A stretch of DNA of 60,200 nt from Selenomonas sp. ND2010 (GTDB lineage Bacteria > Bacillota > Negativicutes > Selenomonadales > Selenomonadaceae), in the NCBI RefSeq assembly GCF_000702005.1, contig NZ_JNKI01000018.1, positions 1 through 60,200 on the forward strand, written 5' to 3'. Below are positions 18,860 through 27,703 of this stretch, piece after piece. Below the pieces are notes generated by a model. It had not been told where the DNA came from, did no database searches, and saw only the letters and a list, made by a program, of their open reading frames with translations. The position numbers and the translations under genes are program-made. Positions within the stretch are counted from its first letter, which is position 1. The number at the start of each line of letters is the position of its first letter.

Positions 18860-19858
18860 TTAATTTACCCCCACTTTACTAGAATCCACACCGCGTATCA
18901 CTTCGATGCTGTTTCCATAATCCGCCGTTACCGGTCTGGTTGGCAATTTCGCCGGGGCCGGTGGGGTATAGTGAACCGGCTCGGTGCGCGTCACTACTGG
19001 CGCTGTCGGTTGCGTTTGCTGCGGCTGCTGCGGTACCGATTTCTTGTCCCCTGGTATAAAATAATCCTTGTCGAGGGTAAACAAATCCGTTGGATTATAC
19101 GGACGCAATACCAGATAGATTGTTCCTTTCTGGGAGGCAACGGCCAATTTCAGCGCTTCATCGAGCGGCAGTGCTACGGTTGCTGTGGCCATAGCGTCTT
19201 TCGCCCCTTCGATTTTCCCCTCGTTTTGATCCTTGGACTTATCCTTGTCGTCCTTTTTCTTATCCTCATCCGGCTTTACAGCCTGCTCGCCGACCTTATT
19301 GATTGCCAGCAGCAGAACATTTTGCATCAACACTTCGCCCTTGATGCCATCTTCTTTTTTGCCGCTGATGACCATGATATCGACGTAATCGCCGGGCTTA
19401 GCAAAACCAGATACACCCGTTATATCGGTGATTGCCACCGACACCGCCCGGCAGTTCGGCGGAATCGTCCCCGTAAACCCGGCCATGCGGACATCGGTAT
19501 AGACCTTCTTGTCCGTCACGATATCCCCCTGCTGGATTGCCGTACTGGCAGGGTGATCCATCGCTTCCGCCACTTCAGCAAAAGCACCTTCCGGCACAAG
19601 ATCCGCCGGTACTTCCACTACCTTGAGCATATCGTCTTTGACGATGGTACGCTCTGGTATGTCCTGTTTGGCCACAACTACTTTGACCTTCAATTCCTTG
19701 CCCGCACTCTTCGTATTGGAATCCACTCCGGATAGCGAAAAGTAGACGAGCAATCCCATAAAACAGCTGAACATAACCGCCATGATAACCCATTGCCGGT
19801 AGGTGATCTTGTCCAGTAAATCCTTGAAATTTCCCGATGAATTAGGCATTTTCAACAT
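18860..19858 (-). CDS. cpaB: Flp pilus assembly protein CpaB (RcpC)
   Basis: A protein of 332 residues with a single N-terminal membrane anchor (WVIMAVMFSCFMGLLVYFSL) and a SAF domain (DIPERTIVKDDMLKVVEVPADLVPEGAF in part). A second domain is broken by a charged insertion of Asp, Lys and Glu. The C-terminus is Pro/Thr-rich. CpaB acts in the periplasm beside the secretin, whose gene starts one base after this stop codon. This is the first gene of the Tad operon. Confidence 0.88.
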   Translation of the reverse strand: MLKMPNSSGNFKDLLDKITYRQWVIMAVMFSCFMGLLVYFSLSGVDSNTKSAGKELKVKVVVAKQDIPERTIVKDDMLKVVEVPADLVPEGAFAEVAEAMDHPASTAIQQGDIVTDKKVYTDVRMAGFTGTIPPNCRAVSVAITDITGVSGFAKPGDYVDIMVISGKKEDGIKGEVLMQNVLLLAINKVGEQAVKPDEDKKKDDKDKSKDQNEGKIEGAKDAMATATVALPLDEALKLAVASQKGTIYLVLRPYNPTDLFTLDKDYFIPGDKKSVPQQPQQTQPTAPVVTRTEPVHYTPPAPAKLPTRPVTADYGNSIEVIRGVDSSKVGVN

Positions 19859-19932
19859 TTACGAAAGTCTCCCCATGATTAAGTTTCAGTCTAAAAGTCC
19901 TATTGTTTTTCCTAATTTATTTCTAAATAACA

Positions 19933-19960
19933 ACATGAGTATAACACACTTCTTCATGTT
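19933..19960 (-). promoter_or_regulatory. Putative promoter and operator of the Tad operon
   Basis: On the minus strand TATACT (19943-19938) is a good -10, about 80 bp before cpaB; no clear -35 is seen. An inverted repeat AACATGA..TCATGTT (19933-19939 with 19954-19960) spans it and could be a regulator site. The surrounding 19859-20151 is AT-rich and non-coding. Confidence 0.35.
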
Positions 19961-20085
19961 ATAGAATGAGTTTTATTAAATTTTTTTAATATTTTCCTCT
20001 TATTTCTTATACATTTTCCCTATAGTAAGGCATAAAATGTCATAAAGCAACTAAAAATATAGCAAAAATAAGAAACTTGCTTTCA

Positions 20086-20114
20086 TTTACTTTTTTTTTC
20101 AAATATGCTATGTT
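20086..20114 (+). promoter_or_regulatory. Promoter of the prepilin peptidase gene
   Basis: TTTACT (20086-20091), a 17-bp spacer and an extended -10, TGC-TATGTT (-10 at 20109-20114), lie 37 bp upstream of the start codon. Confidence 0.5.
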
Positions 20115-20151
20115 CAAAGAGATTAATATCGGATGAAAAGAGGATTAATTT

Positions 20152-20796
20152 ATGACCGACACTGTCTTTTTACTGCTTATGACTATCATCCTAGCCGTTT
20201 TCCTGAGCATCGCCGGCAATCGCTGGATTGATCGGCTCTATGCAGCTTCACCAGCCAATCTCAGCTTCCCCCACGATATAGCCAGGCGAAGTTTCCTGCG
20301 CCATAAAGGTCTTGCCTTTTTGCTCGGCGTTTTGTTTTCACTGACAGCCCTGCGCCATCCTGCTATGATTCCCCTCCAGCTTTATTTCCTATTCGCGTTC
20401 GAATACCTGCTGCTGCTTTATACGTTTACGGATTTCGAACAGCAAGTCATCTTTGACAATATGCTGCTGCCCTTTGCCCTGCTTGGCGGCATCTACACCA
20501 CGATGATGGACCTGCCAGTCTTCGACCATGCACTGGCTGCCGCCGCTGGTGGCATTGTCTTCCTGCTGCTTGCGATTCTGACCCACGGCGGAATCGGTGG
20601 GGGAGATATCAAACTGATCGCCTCGCTGGGTCTCTGGCTCGGCACCGATGCACTGCTAAGCATCACCATAACCGGACTGATTCTCGGCGGAATTGCCGCC
20701 CTGCTGCTGCTCGTCACCGGCAAAAAGAAACGCAACGAATATTTCGCCTACGGTCCCTACTTCACCATCGTAACGATAATCGTCGCGGTAATTTAA
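20152..20796 (+). CDS. A24-family prepilin peptidase (TadV/CpaA type)
   Basis: A membrane aspartyl protease that cleaves the leader peptides of Flp pilin and pseudopilins. It has 214 residues and about six hydrophobic segments. The catalytic aspartates are expected in YTFTDFEQQVIFDN and in GGIGGGDIKLIASLGLW, which carries the GxGD motif. It is longer than minimal TadV because of an N-terminal membrane segment, and no zinc-cysteine methylase domain is seen. It is divergent from the Tad operon, and its substrates are presumably the flp and tadE products. Confidence 0.85.
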   Translation: MTDTVFLLLMTIILAVFLSIAGNRWIDRLYAASPANLSFPHDIARRSFLRHKGLAFLLGVLFSLTALRHPAMIPLQLYFLFAFEYLLLLYTFTDFEQQVIFDNMLLPFALLGGIYTTMMDLPVFDHALAAAAGGIVFLLLAILTHGGIGGGDIKLIASLGLWLGTDALLSITITGLILGGIAALLLLVTGKKKRNEYFAYGPYFTIVTIIVAVI

Positions 20797-20801
20797 GCAA
20801 A

Positions 20802-20835
20802 AAAAAGCCACCCTCGACCAAAAGGGTGGCTTTTT
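20802..20835. terminator. Bidirectional terminator shared by peptidase gene and antisense RNA
   Basis: A perfect 13-bp stem AAAAAGCCACCCT / AGGGTGGCTTTTT. Read on the minus strand it ends in a long T run, so it would terminate the predicted antisense RNA as well as the prepilin peptidase mRNA. Confidence 0.8.
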
Positions 20836-20913
20836 CTGCTTTTGTCCTAAAAGCGGACTCTGTGCGTCGCAAGCGGTCAACCTACAACGCAGTCGTAATG
20901 CATTTCTTAACCT
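20802..20913 (-). ncRNA. Predicted antitoxin-like antisense RNA
   Basis: On the minus strand an extended -10, TGC-TACAAT (20928-20920), predicts a transcript starting near 20913 and ending at the terminator at 20835-20802, about 110 nt. Its first 21 bases are the complement of 20893-20913, which repeats the toxin translation start region 20987-21009 except for two single-base insertions. It could thus pair across the Shine-Dalgarno-to-start region of the 29-residue peptide mRNA. This is inference from sequence alone. Confidence 0.5.
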
Positions 20914-20919
20914 ACTGAC

Positions 20920-20952
20920 ATTGTAGCACATCTTTCCTGAAAATGCTATAAT
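20920..20952. promoter_or_regulatory. Overlapping divergent extended -10 promoters
   Basis: Rightward: ATGC-TATAAT (-10 at 20947-20952) serves the small peptide mRNA. Leftward: TGC-TACAAT (-10 at 20925-20920) serves the antisense RNA. The spacing puts each -35 region over the other -10, so polymerase binding to one should hinder the other. Confidence 0.5.
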
Positions 20953-20992
20953 CAATTTGCTGTGCGCCTCTCAGCGGAAGGGAGGATCGTAG

Positions 20993-21082
20993 ATGCATTA
21001 TCTTAACCTGTTGCGCGACTTCCTGCTTTCCTTGATTGCAGGATTGGCAGCCAACTATCTTTTCACTTTGCTGATGAATTAG
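20993..21082 (+). CDS. 29-residue hydrophobic peptide, putative type I toxin
   Basis: The reading frame starts MHYLNLLRDF and ends YLFTLLMN, with one predicted membrane helix (LLSLIAGLAANYLFTLL). GGGAGGAT lies eight bases before the ATG. The mRNA is predicted to start near 20959 and to end at the hairpin at 21130-21161. Size and composition fit type I toxins (Ldr, Fst and TisB-like peptides), but I recognise no specific family. The adjoining divergent RNA that matches the translation start supports the toxin reading. It could also be a harmless small membrane protein. Confidence 0.6.
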   Translation: MHYLNLLRDFLLSLIAGLAANYLFTLLMN

Positions 21083-21129
21083 TACAGCAATCAGTAAATC
21101 CCTCGGGCAAAGGTCAGTCGTAGAGGGAG

Positions 21130-21161
21130 AAAAGCCGTCCAAGACCAAATGGACGGCTTTT
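21130..21161. terminator. Terminator of the small peptide mRNA and of htpX
   Basis: The stem AAAAGCCGTCC / GGACGGCTTTT, with T-rich sequence on both sides, lies between two convergent units. Confidence 0.75.
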
Positions 21162-21178
21162 CGTTTATCCTTTTTTTC

Positions 21179-22033
21179 TCAACGGATATGGGCTTCAGCG
21201 GCCTGCTGACGCAGACGGGCGATACGCTCAGCGGTTTCCGGATGCGTGCTGAACAAGTTGGCAATGGCTTTGCCAGACCCTTTCAGCGGGTTGATGATAT
21301 ACATATGAGCCGTAGCTGGCTGTGCCTGTGCCATCGGCTGAGCATGCGTTGCATAATACTCGATTTTCTCCAGGGCATCAGCCAAATAATTCGGATTGCC
21401 GCAAATTTCACCGCCATCATGGTCGGCCTCATACTCACGCGAACGGCTGATGGCCATCTGAATCAGCATAGCGGCAATCGGTGCCAGAATAACCATTGCC
21501 AAAGCGGCAATCGGGTTGCCGCCATCCTCGTCATCCGAGTTGCCAAAGAAGGCCAGGAACTGTGCCGAGTAGGTGATAACCGTTGCCATCATAGCCGCAA
21601 TCGTTCCCGTCAGGATGTCGCGATTCTTAACATGGGAGAGCTCATGGGCCAGAACGCCGGAAAGCTCATTATAATCGAGCACATTCATGATTCCCGTCGT
21701 AACGGCCACAGCTGCATGATCCGGATTACGGCCCGTGGCAAAAGCATTTGGCACATCGCTGTTGATGATGCACACCTTCGGCATGGGGAGGTTGGCATTA
21801 GCGGCCAGTTTCTCCACCAGCTGGAAAAGCTGCGGAGCATCTTCCCGGGAGATTTCCTGCGCACCGGCGGATTTCAATGCCATCGTATCGCTGAACCAGT
21901 ACATGAACATATCCATACCCAGCGACAGGATCAGCATAGCCATAAGACCGGCTTTGCCGCCAATCAGGCCGCCCACAAACATCATCAGGGCTGCCAATAG
22001 AACCATTAGTAAAAGAGTCTTGAGATTATTCAT
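21179..22033 (-). CDS. htpX: HtpX-type membrane zinc metalloprotease
   Basis: A membrane-bound M48 protease that degrades damaged membrane proteins. The zinc motif HELSH is at residues 130-134, with a further Glu ligand expected in SREYEADHDGGEI. Two N-terminal membrane helices and two further hydrophobic segments follow the family plan. The ATG at 22033 gives MNNLKTLLLM and 284 residues, preceded by AAGGAG; the frame is open upstream without such a site. It starts eight bases after the terC stop, so it should be co-transcribed with terC and come under the Mn-type riboswitch. Confidence 0.92.
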   Translation of the reverse strand: MNNLKTLLLMVLLAALMMFVGGLIGGKAGLMAMLILSLGMDMFMYWFSDTMALKSAGAQEISREDAPQLFQLVEKLAANANLPMPKVCIINSDVPNAFATGRNPDHAAVAVTTGIMNVLDYNELSGVLAHELSHVKNRDILTGTIAAMMATVITYSAQFLAFFGNSDDEDGGNPIAALAMVILAPIAAMLIQMAISRSREYEADHDGGEICGNPNYLADALEKIEYYATHAQPMAQAQPATAHMYIINPLKGSGKAIANLFSTHPETAERIARLRQQAAEAHIR

Positions 22034-22040
22034 GATTGAT

Positions 22041-22733
22041 TCACTCCTTATTGTGATGATTGATATACCAGCCAATCGCTAAAACGGCTGCTACAAAAAT
22101 AATTTTCATATACAGGGCGTAGGGGAGGAGAAGGGCACCAACTGCCTTATCCGCAACCATGAGTTCCGCCGCAGTATAGCCGAGGATGGCCGCACCAGCA
22201 TAAATCAGCGCCGGCACTTTCAACATGATCATCAGGAAAACCTGAGCACCGAAAAGCACGATGGGGATAGAAATCAGCAAGCCGCATATAATCAGGCTCC
22301 ATTTTCCATCGGGTACGGTATTGGCGACACCAGCCAGCGATAATATATTGTCGATGCTCATGATAAAGTCGGCAATCAAAATCGTCCGCACCGCCGCCAT
22401 AAAGGTCGTCGGCTGGCCGGCATCTTCGCCCTTTTCTTCCCGGTGGTCTGTGACCAGCTTTACCGCGATGTACAAGAGCGCCGCACCACCGATTGCCTCA
22501 ATATAGGGCGTTGCCAAAATCCCCGTAGCAAACAGCGTGCAAACAATGCGGATAAATACCGCACCAAAACCACCAATCAGAATCGCCTTGCGCCGATTGT
22601 GCTTCGGCAGATTCTTACATGCCAGCGCGATGAGAATCGCATTATCCCCGGACAGCAGTAAATCCAAGAGCAAGATTCCCGAAAAAGCTGCCAGCCATTC
22701 CGGTGAAAACATACCAGTAAATAAATTTTCCAT
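22041..22733 (-). CDS. TerC-family integral membrane protein (YjbE/YkoY type)
   Basis: About 230 residues with seven or so membrane helices. The family motif DLLLSGDNAILIALA and its second copy, DFIMSIDNILSLAG, carry the acidic residues thought to bind metal. TerC proteins of this type export Mn2+ or load secreted enzymes with it. The ATG at 22733 (MENLFTGMF) is preferred over an upstream TTG, though its Shine-Dalgarno sequence is weak. The upstream yybP-ykoY riboswitch strongly supports a manganese role. Confidence 0.9.
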   Translation of the reverse strand: MENLFTGMFSPEWLAAFSGILLLDLLLSGDNAILIALACKNLPKHNRRKAILIGGFGAVFIRIVCTLFATGILATPYIEAIGGAALLYIAVKLVTDHREEKGEDAGQPTTFMAAVRTILIADFIMSIDNILSLAGVANTVPDGKWSLIICGLLISIPIVLFGAQVFLMIMLKVPALIYAGAAILGYTAAELMVADKAVGALLLPYALYMKIIFVAAVLAIGWYINHHNKE

Positions 22734-22765
22734 CTTCGTTATCACTTCTTCTTTCTGTACCAAAA

Positions 22766-22905
22766 AGACCTTGACCTATATACAGTCGTAATATGACTTT
22801 ATATAAGATCAAGGTCTCGCTTACTAACGATTAGCCGGCCGTACCGGGATGCTCCAGCATCCGTACTGACGATATCAGGCCGTTCAGCTACTCCCCTTGT
22901 GGGGT
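22766..22905 (-). promoter_or_regulatory. yybP-ykoY (Mn2+) riboswitch with terminator platform
   Basis: Read on the minus strand, the leader carries the aptamer hallmarks GGGGAGUAGC (about 22896-22887) and GCGAGACCUU (about 22820-22811), with the central stem-loops between. Beyond it, AGACCTTGA..TCAAGGTCT (22766-22817) forms a long terminator hairpin ending in T residues; it uses the GAGACCTT strand of the aptamer. Binding of Mn2+ should hold that strand and let transcription continue into terC-htpX. Confidence 0.88.
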
Positions 22906-22929
22906 ATAGATTTAGTTGACTATGGCTAT

Positions 22930-22958
22930 AATATACCATAGCCGTTTTGACTTTGCAA
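22930..22958 (-). promoter_or_regulatory. Promoter of the riboswitch-terC-htpX unit
   Basis: On the minus strand TTGCAA (22958-22953), a 17-bp spacer and TATATT (22935-22930) fit a sigma-A promoter just upstream of the aptamer. Confidence 0.6.
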
Positions 22959-22991
22959 GCAAAAATGTCAAAACGTCAGCTAAAAATTCGA

Positions 22992-25049
<2,058 letters not shown>

Positions 25050-25370
25050 TCATTCCGTAACCAATCTTGTTTCCGTTATTTTCTTTGTTGCATCCACTGC
25101 ATCTATCGTCGTAAACGCCAGCTCTGAACGCCGCTTTAAAGTGAGCGGCGATATTACTGACAGGTATATTTTATCTTCGGTCAATACCAAGGCCTTAATG
25201 GACTCATGATCATCCTCCGGGCCAAGTTCCAGCGTATTTACCACCCGGCCGGCTTTTCGTTTCGCTGCCAGCATTTTTTTCCCTGGACCATTCTGAAAGA
25301 GTGCAAAATCCTGAATGGCTATGACGTCTTTGGTCCGAACCGATACGCCATTTCCTAAATGTAAAAACAT
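25050..25370 (-). CDS. remB: RemB-like regulator (DUF370)
   Basis: A small protein of 106 residues, of the family whose Bacillus members RemA and RemB affect extracellular matrix genes and, in B. subtilis, lie in the same place between recF and gyrB. It begins MFLHLGNGVSVRTKDVIAI, the conserved start of the family. The ATG overlaps the stop of the upstream DUF721 gene (TGATG), so translation is coupled. What it regulates here is unknown. Confidence 0.85.
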   Translation of the reverse strand: MFLHLGNGVSVRTKDVIAIQDFALFQNGPGKKMLAAKRKAGRVVNTLELGPEDDHESIKALVLTEDKIYLSVISPLTLKRRSELAFTTIDAVDATKKITETRLVTE

Positions 25371-26323
25371 CAGTGTTCACCTCTGCCTTTCTTGCCCAGC
25401 TTAATGACCGAGTAACGCTTTGGTGCTTTATAGTCCTTGGGCCGATGAAGATTGAACCGCAGGCGGTATATCGTCCTTACGATTTCATCCTCCGTAAGCT
25501 GCTCCGGTGGCAGGCAGCGATAGAGCATCACGAGGTTCTTTGCCTTGATACTTTGCGTATCGTTCACATCCACCTCAGTTGCCAGCTGCTGTACCATTGA
25601 AGCACGTTGATCATTCAAAAGCTTTGGCGTGCATTCTGGTACGTATTCCCGCACTTCCTTACAGCGCGCCCAAGGAATATCCCGCAAGACTTGACGCACT
25701 CTGGCTGCCAGCTTTTCCCGTTGGCTGCGCGCACATACTGGACAGCGCAACTCGTCCTTCGGACAGAGCGTACCACAATCCACACAGGGATGCCAGTCCT
25801 TCGCAGCGCGGAGCTTTTCCATTTGCATATGCTTGCGAAAAAGCTCTCTTGCCTTGGTGACGATATCCGCATCCATCGCTTCGTTGCCGATTTGCTCGGA
25901 TGCCTGCACATCTTCGGCGGTGAGCAGAACCTGCTGGCGATTTTTGCCCCAGTTATATTCCCGCTTCGTATGCGCGATGCGGATTTCATCAATCCCATCG
26001 GTATCCGGATGCTCCCAGCGGCGGCTGAAAGCAATCCCTTTAATCATCTTCTGGCCAGCGTAATTGTTGACCAGCTGCGTGATTTGCTCCTGCATCATAA
26101 CGAGATTATTCCGCAGGGACGGATTGCCACAGTAAAGATACAGGATTTCCTTGCGGATTCCCTGCGGTTCCGTATGTTTGGCATTAAACGAACCGACAAT
26201 ATCCTCCCAATGCCAGAGCACCCAATGCATGAAAAATCTCTTTTCAAAAGCAGCGCCCTTGGTGTGTACCCAACGGGGGATGACGGATTTTACTTTTTCC
26301 AGTCCTGGTGTGCGCTTTGCCAT
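25370..26323 (-). CDS. DciA-like DUF721 protein with zinc ribbon and extra domain
   Basis: The N-terminal 110 residues match DUF721, the DciA family that helps to load the replicative helicase; the conserved WEDIVG and LYLYCGNPSLRNNL are visible. Here the protein runs to 318 residues, far longer than usual. Residues about 200-220 form a Cys4 zinc ribbon (CVDCGTLCPKDELRCPVC), and a C-terminal domain of about 100 basic residues follows. AGG precedes the ATG at 26323, four bases after the recF stop. The origin-proximal position fits a role in replication start. Confidence 0.78.
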   Translation of the reverse strand: MAKRTPGLEKVKSVIPRWVHTKGAAFEKRFFMHWVLWHWEDIVGSFNAKHTEPQGIRKEILYLYCGNPSLRNNLVMMQEQITQLVNNYAGQKMIKGIAFSRRWEHPDTDGIDEIRIAHTKREYNWGKNRQQVLLTAEDVQASEQIGNEAMDADIVTKARELFRKHMQMEKLRAAKDWHPCVDCGTLCPKDELRCPVCARSQREKLAARVRQVLRDIPWARCKEVREYVPECTPKLLNDQRASMVQQLATEVDVNDTQSIKAKNLVMLYRCLPPEQLTEDEIVRTIYRLRFNLHRPKDYKAPKRYSVIKLGKKGRGEH

Positions 26324-26327
26324 TCTA

Positions 26328-27431
26328 TTACCTCGTAATCCGGCCCGCCTTGACGTAAAAATACGTGCCAATACGCTCCTGCGGGAAATAAGCTGCATCC
26401 GTTGCCGTAATCATCGTCTGAATCCGCTCCCGGCGAATATAAGCCATCAACTGCTGACGCCGGGAAGCATCCAACTCACTCATGACATCATCCAACAGCA
26501 GAATCGGATATTCGCCCGTTTCTGAGCGCAAAAATTCCAGCTCCGACAACTTGAGCGACAACACACCAGTGCGCTGCTGCCCCTGGGAACCAAAATTCCG
26601 CAGATTGATGCCATTGACGGTCAGCACGATGTCATCATGATGCGGCCCACGGGTCGTTGAACCGCGCAGGATGTCCACCTCACGATGAGAAACCAGCTCT
26701 TTATTATACCATGAAGCGAGGTCGTTTGTCATATCCGCATCTTCCATGCCATGAATTTCATAGGCAACCGATAGGTTCTCCCGATTATCCGATATGCGTC
26801 GCTGCATGAGGTTGGCCAGCATATTTAGTTTCTTGACTGCTTCCTGACGCTTTTTCGTAATCTTGACGGCACTTTCAACGAGCTGCGGGTCCCAGAGATC
26901 CAGCATTTCCGCCGAAGCCTTGCGTTCCCGGATTCGTTTTAAAAGCGTATTGCGCTGGGTCACGATGCGGTTGTACTGCTGAAGCTCGTGATAGTAGGCA
27001 GGACTTGCCTGGGAAATCTCAGCGTCTAAAAAGCGCCGGCGTCCAGCCGGCGCTCCTTTTATCAAAAATAAATCTTCGGGAGAAAACAGAACGGTATTGA
27101 TACTGCCGATTAATTCCTTGGGGCGGATAGGATGCTCATTTAAAAGAATCCGGCGCCGTTTTTCGCGGCTGAATTGGAATTCCAAATGATTCCCGACGCC
27201 CAGGCGGTCAAAATCCAGCTGAACCGATGCCGTAGGCTCCTCCCAGCGAATCAAATCCGTGTCACTGTGCGTGCGGTGGGAATGTCCCAACGACGCATAG
27301 TAGACCGCCTCTAAGATATTCGTCTTTCCCTGAGCATTCTGCCCCAGAAAGACATTAATATTGGGGTCAAAATCGAGCTGTATCTCGGAATAGTTCCGAT
27401 AATTTCTTAAAAAAATAGAACGTACATACAT
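26328..27431 (-). CDS. recF: DNA replication and repair protein RecF
   Basis: An SMC-like ATPase of 367 residues that loads RecA at single-strand gaps. Walker A is GQNAQGKTNILEA (about 30-42), the signature region is FGSQGQQRTGVLSLKLSE, and Walker B is ILLLDDVMSELD. It lies in the conserved dnaA-dnaN-S4-recF order, 37 bp after the S4 gene. Confidence 0.97.
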   Translation of the reverse strand: MYVRSIFLRNYRNYSEIQLDFDPNINVFLGQNAQGKTNILEAVYYASLGHSHRTHSDTDLIRWEEPTASVQLDFDRLGVGNHLEFQFSREKRRRILLNEHPIRPKELIGSINTVLFSPEDLFLIKGAPAGRRRFLDAEISQASPAYYHELQQYNRIVTQRNTLLKRIRERKASAEMLDLWDPQLVESAVKITKKRQEAVKKLNMLANLMQRRISDNRENLSVAYEIHGMEDADMTNDLASWYNKELVSHREVDILRGSTTRGPHHDDIVLTVNGINLRNFGSQGQQRTGVLSLKLSELEFLRSETGEYPILLLDDVMSELDASRRQQLMAYIRRERIQTMITATDAAYFPQERIGTYFYVKAGRITR

Positions 27432-27468
27432 TCTTTTTTAATCTCCTGTTCGCTCAGGCTGCCCGTAC

Positions 27469-27690
27469 TTATTCCTTAGTTACTCTCCAGGCTCCCATGC
27501 CTTCGATTTCCACGACATCACCTGGATGCAGCTTACGGCGGCGGGCACTTTCCGTCTCACCATTGCGCTTGATACGGCGGTCCTCAATAAGCATCTTTAC
27601 TTCGCCGCCAGATTGCAGCACGCCAGCCCATTTTAGAAACTGGTCGAGCTGGATTTCTTCGGTCTCGATGACAATATCCTCAATCTGCAT
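27469..27690 (-). CDS. S4-domain RNA-binding protein (YaaA/RlbA type)
   Basis: A 73-residue protein made of one S4 domain: LDQFLKWAGVLQSGGEVKMLI in part, then NGETESARRRKLHPGDVVEIEG in part. Orthologs always sit between dnaN and recF in Firmicutes, and in Bacillus are linked to ribosome assembly. It starts 13 bp after dnaN. Confidence 0.93.
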   Translation of the reverse strand: MQIEDIVIETEEIQLDQFLKWAGVLQSGGEVKMLIEDRRIKRNGETESARRRKLHPGDVVEIEGMGAWRVTKE

Positions 27691-27703
27691 GTGGAAAACC
27701 TCC

